Assembly: GCA_905221605.1 (NCBI GenBank)
Contig: CAJNDS010001430.1
Coordinates: 1 to 19,097, forward strand
DNA: 19,097 nt
Source: Symbiodinium natans
Taxonomy: Eukaryota > Sar > Dinophyceae > Suessiales > Symbiodiniaceae
Direction: 5' to 3'
The notes under the pieces were generated by a model. The model was not told the origin of the DNA and searched no databases. It saw only the letters and a list, made by a program, of their open reading frames with translations. Below are positions 14,360 through 19,097 of the stretch, one piece after another; within the stretch, counting starts at the first letter, position 1, and each line of letters opens with the position of its first letter. The position numbers and the translations under genes are program-made.

Positions 14360-14364
14360 TTTCC
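14360..14364 (+). repeat. 5-bp target-site duplication, right copy (TTTCC)
   Basis: TTTCC follows the TTTAGCA end of the 3' LTR and is followed by ACAGATGAGG, the next bases of the interrupted unit. It matches the left copy exactly, so this is an original insertion and not a product of recombination between elements. Confidence 0.93.
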
Positions 14365-16039
14365 ACAGATGAGGGCCTGCCTCCGAGCACCGATTCCTTA
14401 TTTCCACAGATGAAGGCTTGCCTCCGAGCACCGATTCCTTATTTCCACAGATGAGGGCCTGCCTCCGAGAACCGATTCCTTATTTCCACAGATGAGGGCT
14501 TGCCTCCGAGCACCGATTCCTTATTTCCGCAGATGAGGGCTTGCCTCCGAGCACCGATTCCTTATTTCCACAGATGAAGGCTTGCCTCCGAGCACCGATT
14601 CCTTATTTCCATAGATGAGGGCTTGCCTCCGAGCACCGATTCCTTATTTCCACAGATGAGGGCTTGCCTCCGAGCACCGATTCCTTATTTCCACAGATGA
14701 GGGCTTGCCTCCGAGCACCGATAGCACCGATTCCTTATTTCCACAGATGAGGGCTTGCCTCCGAGCACCGATAGCAGCGATTCCTTATTTCCACAGATGA
14801 GGGCTTGCCTCCGAGCTCCGATTCCTTATTTCCACAGATGAGGGCTTGCCTGCGAGCACCGATTTTATTTCCTTTGCCTCCGAGAACCGATTTCTATTTC
14901 CACAGATGAGGGCTTGCCTCCGAGCACCGATTCCTTATTTCCACAGATGAGGGCTTGCCTCCGAGCACCGATTCCTTATTTCCACAGATGAGGGCTTGCC
15001 TCCGAGCACCGATTCCTTATTTCCACAGATGAGGCTTGCCTCCGAGCACCGATTCCTTATTTCCACAGATGAGGGCTTGCCTCCGAGCACCGATTCCTTA
15101 TTTCCACAGATGAGGGCTTGCATCCGAACACCGATTCCTTATTTCCACAGATGAGGGCTTGCCTCCGAGCACCGATTATTTCCACAGATGAGGGCTTGCC
15201 TCCGAGCACCGATTCCTTCTTTCCACAGATGAGGGCTTGCCTCCGAGCACCGATTCCTATTTCCACAGATGAGGGCTTGCCTCCGAGCACCGATTCCTTA
15301 TTTCCACAGATGAAGGCTTGCCTCCGAGCACCGATTCCTTATTTCCACAGATGAGGGCTTGCTCCGAGCACCGATTCCCACAGATGAGGGCTTGCCTCCG
15401 CACCGATTCCTTATTTCCACAGATGAGGGCTTGCCTCCGAGCACCGATTCCTTATTTCCAACAGCATGAGGGCTTGCCTCCGAGCACCGATTCCTTATTT
15501 CCACAGATGAGGGCTTGCCTCCGAGCACCGGTTCCTTATTTCCACAGATGAGGGCTTGCCTCCGAGCACCGATTCCTTATTTCCACAGATGAAGGCTTGC
15601 CTCCGAGCACCGACTCCTTATTTCCACACCTCCGAGCACCGATTCCTTATTTCCACAGATGAGGGCTTGCCTCCGAGCACCGATTCCTTATTTCCACAGA
15701 TGAGGGCTTGCCAGCACCGAGTCCTTATTTCCACAGATGAGGGCTTGCCTCCGAGCACCGATTCCTTATTTCCATAGATGAGGGCTTGCCTCCGAGCACC
15801 GATTCCTTATTTCCACAGATGAGGGCTTGCCTCCGAGCACCGATTCCTTATTTCCACAGATGCGGGCTTGCCTCCGAGCTCCGATTCCTTATTTCCACAG
15901 ATGAGGGCTTGCCTCCGAGCAACGATTCCTTATTTCCACAGATGAGGGCTTGCCTCCGAGCACCGATCCCTTATTTCCACAGATGAGGGCTTGCCTCCGA
16001 GCACCGATGCCTTATTTCCACAGATGAGGGCTTGCCTCC

Positions 16040-16210
16040 GAGCACCGATAGCACCGATTCCATATTTCCACAGATGAGCCCCTGCCTCACCGATTCCTTA
16101 TTTCCACAGATGAGGGCTTGCCTCCGAGCACCGATTCCTTATTTCCACAGATGAGGGCTTGCCTCCGAGCACCGATTCCTTATTTCAACAGATGAAGGCT
16201 TGCCTCCGAG
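16040..16210 (+). repeat. Satellite segment duplicated 1.3 kb away (copy 1)
   Basis: A rare string of variants (CGATAGCACCGATTCCATAT, then GAGCCCCTGCCTCACCGATT) occurs here and again at about 17353-17523. The distance is 1313 bp, close to 32 units. The match continues about 100 bp downstream, including a GATGAAGG unit at the same offset. The one difference noticed is TTTCAACAG here against TTTCCACAG in the other copy. The upstream flanks differ within two units. This is a local segmental duplication inside the array. Confidence 0.75.
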
Positions 16211-16220
16211 CACCGATTCT

Positions 16221-16660
16221 TTATTTCGATGGAGGCTTGCCTCCGAGCACCGATTCCTTTATTTCCACAGACGCGGGCTTGCCTCCGAGGCACCGATTCC
16301 TTATTTCCACAGCTGAGGGCTTGCCTCCGCGCACCGATTCCTTATTTTCCAACAGATCGAGCACCGATTCCTTATTTCCACAATGAGGCTTGCCTCCGGC
16401 AAACCGAGTCCTTATTTTCCAACAGCTGAGAGGCTTTTGCCTCGAGCACTGAGAATCAAGTATTCCGCTTCCCTTATTTCCACAGATAGGGCCTTCCACA
16501 GATGAGGTCTTGCCTCCATCCCGATTTCTATTTCCACAGATGAGGGCTTGCCTCCGAGCACCGCTTCCTTATTTTTCCACAAATGCGGCTTGCCTCCGGC
16601 ACCGATTCCTTATTTCCCCAAGTGAAAGGTCTTGCCTCCGGCACCGATCCTTATTTCCAC
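16221..16660. other. Degenerate, indel-rich satellite patch
   Basis: The 41-bp period is still followed, but nearly every unit differs by short indels, many at homopolymers (TTTTCC for TTTCC, GGCTTTTGCC, GATTTC). One insert of foreign-looking sequence, GAGAATCAAGTATTCCGCTT, lies at about 16451-16470. Units before and after this patch are close to consensus. A similar but shorter patch lies at 18099-18240. Either these units are older and escape homogenisation, or the consensus sequence is of poor quality here. Confidence 0.55.
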
Positions 16661-17352
16661 AGATGAGGGCTTGCCTCCGAGCACCGATTCCTTATTTCCA
16701 CAGATGAGGGCTTGCCTCCGAGCACCGATTCCTTATTTCCACAGATGAGGGCTTGCCTCCGAGCACCGATTCCTTATTTCCACAAATGAGGGCTTGCCTC
16801 AGAGCGCCGATTCCTTATTTCCACAGATGTTCCTTATTTCCACAGCTGAGGGCTTGCATCCGAGCACCGATTCCGTATTTCCTCACAGATGAGGGCTTGC
16901 CTCCGAGCACCGATTCCTTATTTCCACAGATGAGGGCTTGCCTCCGAGCACCGATTCCTGATCTCCACAGATGAGGGCTTGCCTCCGAGCACCGATTCCT
17001 TATTTCCACAGATGAGGGCTTGCCTCCGAGCACCGATTCCTTATTTCCACAGATGAGGGCTTGCCTCCGAGCACCGATTCCTTATTTCAGATGAAGGCTT
17101 GCCTCCGAGCACCGATTCCTTATTTCCACAGATGGGGGCTTGCCTCCGAGCACTGATTCCTTATTTCCACAGATGAGGGCTTGCCTCCGAGCACCGATTC
17201 ATTATTTCCACAGATGAGGGCTTGCCTCCGAGCACCGATTCCTTATTTCCACAGATGAAGGCTTGCCTCCGAGCACCGATTCCTTATTTCCACAGACGCG
17301 GGCTTGCCTCCGAGCACCGATTCCTTATTTCCACAGATGAGGGCTTGCCTCC

Positions 17353-17523
17353 GAGCACCGATAGCACCGATTCCATATTTCCACAGATGAGCCCCTGCCT
17401 CACCGATTCCTTATTTCCACAGATGAGGGCTTGCCTCCGAGCACCGATTCCTTATTTCCACAGATGAGGGCTTGCCTCCGAGCACCGATTCCTTATTTCC
17501 ACAGATGAAGGCTTGCCTCCGAG
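17353..17523 (+). repeat. Satellite segment duplicated 1.3 kb away (copy 2)
   Basis: This is the second copy of the rare variant string described at 16040-16210, with the 9-bp AGCACCGAT duplication, GATTCCATATTT and GAGCCCCTGCCTCACC. Such shared multi-variant haplotypes are the usual mark of unequal exchange or slippage spreading blocks of many units. Confidence 0.75.
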
Positions 17524-19097
17524 CACCGATTCCTTATTTCCACAGATGAGGGCTTGCCTCCGAGCACCGATTCCTTATTTCCACAGATGAGGGCTTGCCT
17601 CCGAGCACCGATTCCTTATTTCCACAGATGAGGGCTTGCCTCCGAGCACCGATTCCTGATTTCCACAGATGAGGGCTTGCCTCCGAGCACCGATTCCTTA
17701 TGTCCACAGATGAGGGCTTGCCTCCGAGAACCGACTCCTTATTTCCGCAGATGAAGGCTTGCCTCCGAGCACCGATTCCTTATCTCCACAGATGAGGGCT
17801 TGCCTCCGAGCACCGGTTCCTTATTTACACTGAGGGCTTGCCTCCGAGCTCCGATTCCTTATTTCCACAGATGAGGGCTTGCCTCCGAGAACCGGTTCCT
17901 TATTTCCACAGATGAAGGCTTGCCTCCGAGCACCGATTCCTTATTTCCACAGATGAGGGCTTGCCTCCGAGCACCGATTCCTTTTTTCCACAGATAAGGG
18001 CTTGCCGCCGAGCACCGATTCCTTATTTCCACGGAGCACCGATTCCTTATTTCCACAGATGAGGGCTTGCCTCCGAGCACCGATTCCTTATTTCACAGAT
18101 GAGCTTCCTCCGAGCACTCGATTCCTTATTTCCACAGATGATTGCTTGCCGTCCGACACCGATTTCCGTTATTTCCGCATATGAGGGCTTGCCTTCCGAG
18201 ACAGATTTCCCTTATTTTCCCCAAGATGACGGCTTTGCCTCCGAGCACCGATTCCTTATTTCCACAGATGAGGGCTTGCCTCCGAGCACCGATTCCTTAT
18301 TTCCACACATGAGGGCTTGCCTCCGAGCACCGATTCCTTATTTCCACAGATGAGGGCTTGCCTCTGAGTTTCCACAGATGAGGGCTTGCCTCCGAGCACC
18401 GATTCCTTATTTCCACAGATGAGGGCTTGCCTCCGAGCACTTATTTCCACAGATGAGGGCTTGCCTCGGAGCACCGATTCTTATTTCCACAGATGAGGGC
18501 TTGCCTCCGAGCACCGGTTCCTCATTTCCACAGATGAGGGCTTGCCTGCGAGCAACGGTTCCTTATTTCCACAGATGATGGCTTGCCTCCGAGCACCGAT
18601 TCCTTATTTCCACAGATGAGGGCTTGCCTCCGAGCACCGATTCCTTATTTCCACAGATGAGGGCTTGCCTCCGAGCACCGATTGAGCACCGATTCCTTTT
18701 TTCCACCGATGAGGGCTTGCCTCCGAGCACCGATTCCTTATTTCCACAGATGAGGGCTTGCCTCCGAGCACCGATTCCTTATTTCCACAGATGAGGGCTT
18801 GCCTCCGAGCACCAATTCCTTATTTCCACAGATGAGGGCTTGCCTCCGAGCACCGATTCCTTATTTCCACAGATGAGGGCTTGCCTCCGAGCACCGATTC
18901 CATATTTCCACAGATGAGGGCTTGCCTCCGAGCACCGATTCCTTATTTCCACAGATGAGGGCTTGCCTCCGAGCACCGATTCCTTATTTCCACAGATGAG
19001 GGCTTGCCTCCGAGCACCGATTCCTTATTTCCACAGATGAGGGCTTGCCTCCGAGCACGGATTCCTTTTTTCCACAGATGAGGGCTTGCCTCCGAGC

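Larger units (their letters stand above)
14360..19097 (+). repeat. 41-bp satellite tandem array B (right flank)
   Basis: This is the same 41-bp satellite in the same orientation as the left flank, resuming in phase directly after the 3' LTR: TTTCC at 14360-14364, then ACAGATGAGG. It holds about 115 units and runs off the window. Variant units seen in array A recur here. One is the 9-bp partial duplication giving CGATAGCACCGATT, at 14721, 16048 and 17361 here and at 4761 on the left. Stretches at 16221-16660 and 18099-18240 are much more degenerate than the rest, with many single-base and homopolymer length changes. No gene is visible. The split of one array by the element shows that the satellite predates the insertion. 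Confidence 0.97.

Noticed and set aside
14360-19097. Telomeric or coding repeat (a repeat protein gene)
   Set aside because: The unit is not a telomere motif, is not a multiple of three, and has a stop in each 123-bp reading cycle on both strands.

Overview
The window is one LTR retrotransposon of about 9.0 kb inserted into a very long array of a 41-bp tandem repeat. No ordinary single-copy host gene is visible. The best guess for the host is a dinoflagellate, possibly of the Symbiodinium kind. This rests on the large satellite array and on pol features that I associate with dinoflagellate copia elements: a THxPxxxWCxxC motif before the integrase core, an HVDD version of the reverse transcriptase active site, and a long acidic linker between integrase and RT. 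It is an inference from family knowledge; no host marker such as rRNA or a spliced-leader relic is present.

Layout. Positions 1-5366 are satellite array A and 14360-19097 are satellite array B, both continuing past the window. Both consist of head-to-tail 41-bp units in the same orientation. Between them lies a Ty1/copia-type element (5367-14359). It has TG...CA-bounded LTRs of 136 and 135 bp (two differences), a perfect 5-bp target duplication (TTTCC), a primer-binding site abutting the 5' LTR, and a short purine-rich tract abutting the 3' LTR. Removing the element and one TTTCC restores an intact satellite unit, so the insertion event is fully readable.

Inside the element, all on the + strand, are: (i) a proline/glutamate/arginine-rich first ORF (5540-6820) of unknown function; (ii) a 27-bp coding tandem repeat; (iii) gag-protease (6980-9778), with two hydrophobic N-terminal segments, a capsid-like region, a long Lys/Gly-rich tract, a CCHC zinc knuckle and a DSGA aspartic protease site; (iv) in the -1 frame, a SAP-like DNA-binding motif and a short HHCC-like zinc motif (9643-10158); (v) after a single in-frame TAA, the integrase core, reverse transcriptase and RNase H (10195-13974). 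The last ORF carries an unusual C-terminal extension of about 250 residues with a predicted transmembrane helix, seven copies of an 8-residue repeat and an Ada-like H/C-C-C zinc motif.

In the usual copia scheme, Gag would package the RNA, protease would cut the polyprotein, RT/RNase H would copy the RNA primed by a tRNA, and integrase would insert the cDNA. Nearly all catalytic residues are intact and the LTRs are almost identical, so the insertion looks fairly recent. It nonetheless carries a TGA between ORF1 and gag, a gag/pol frame change and a TAA in pol. The most interesting points are the extra modules (first ORF, SAP, C-terminal TM plus Ada-like finger), the signs that ORF1 and gag were once one frame, and the clean insertion into a satellite. 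All domain calls are by eye; no searches were run.
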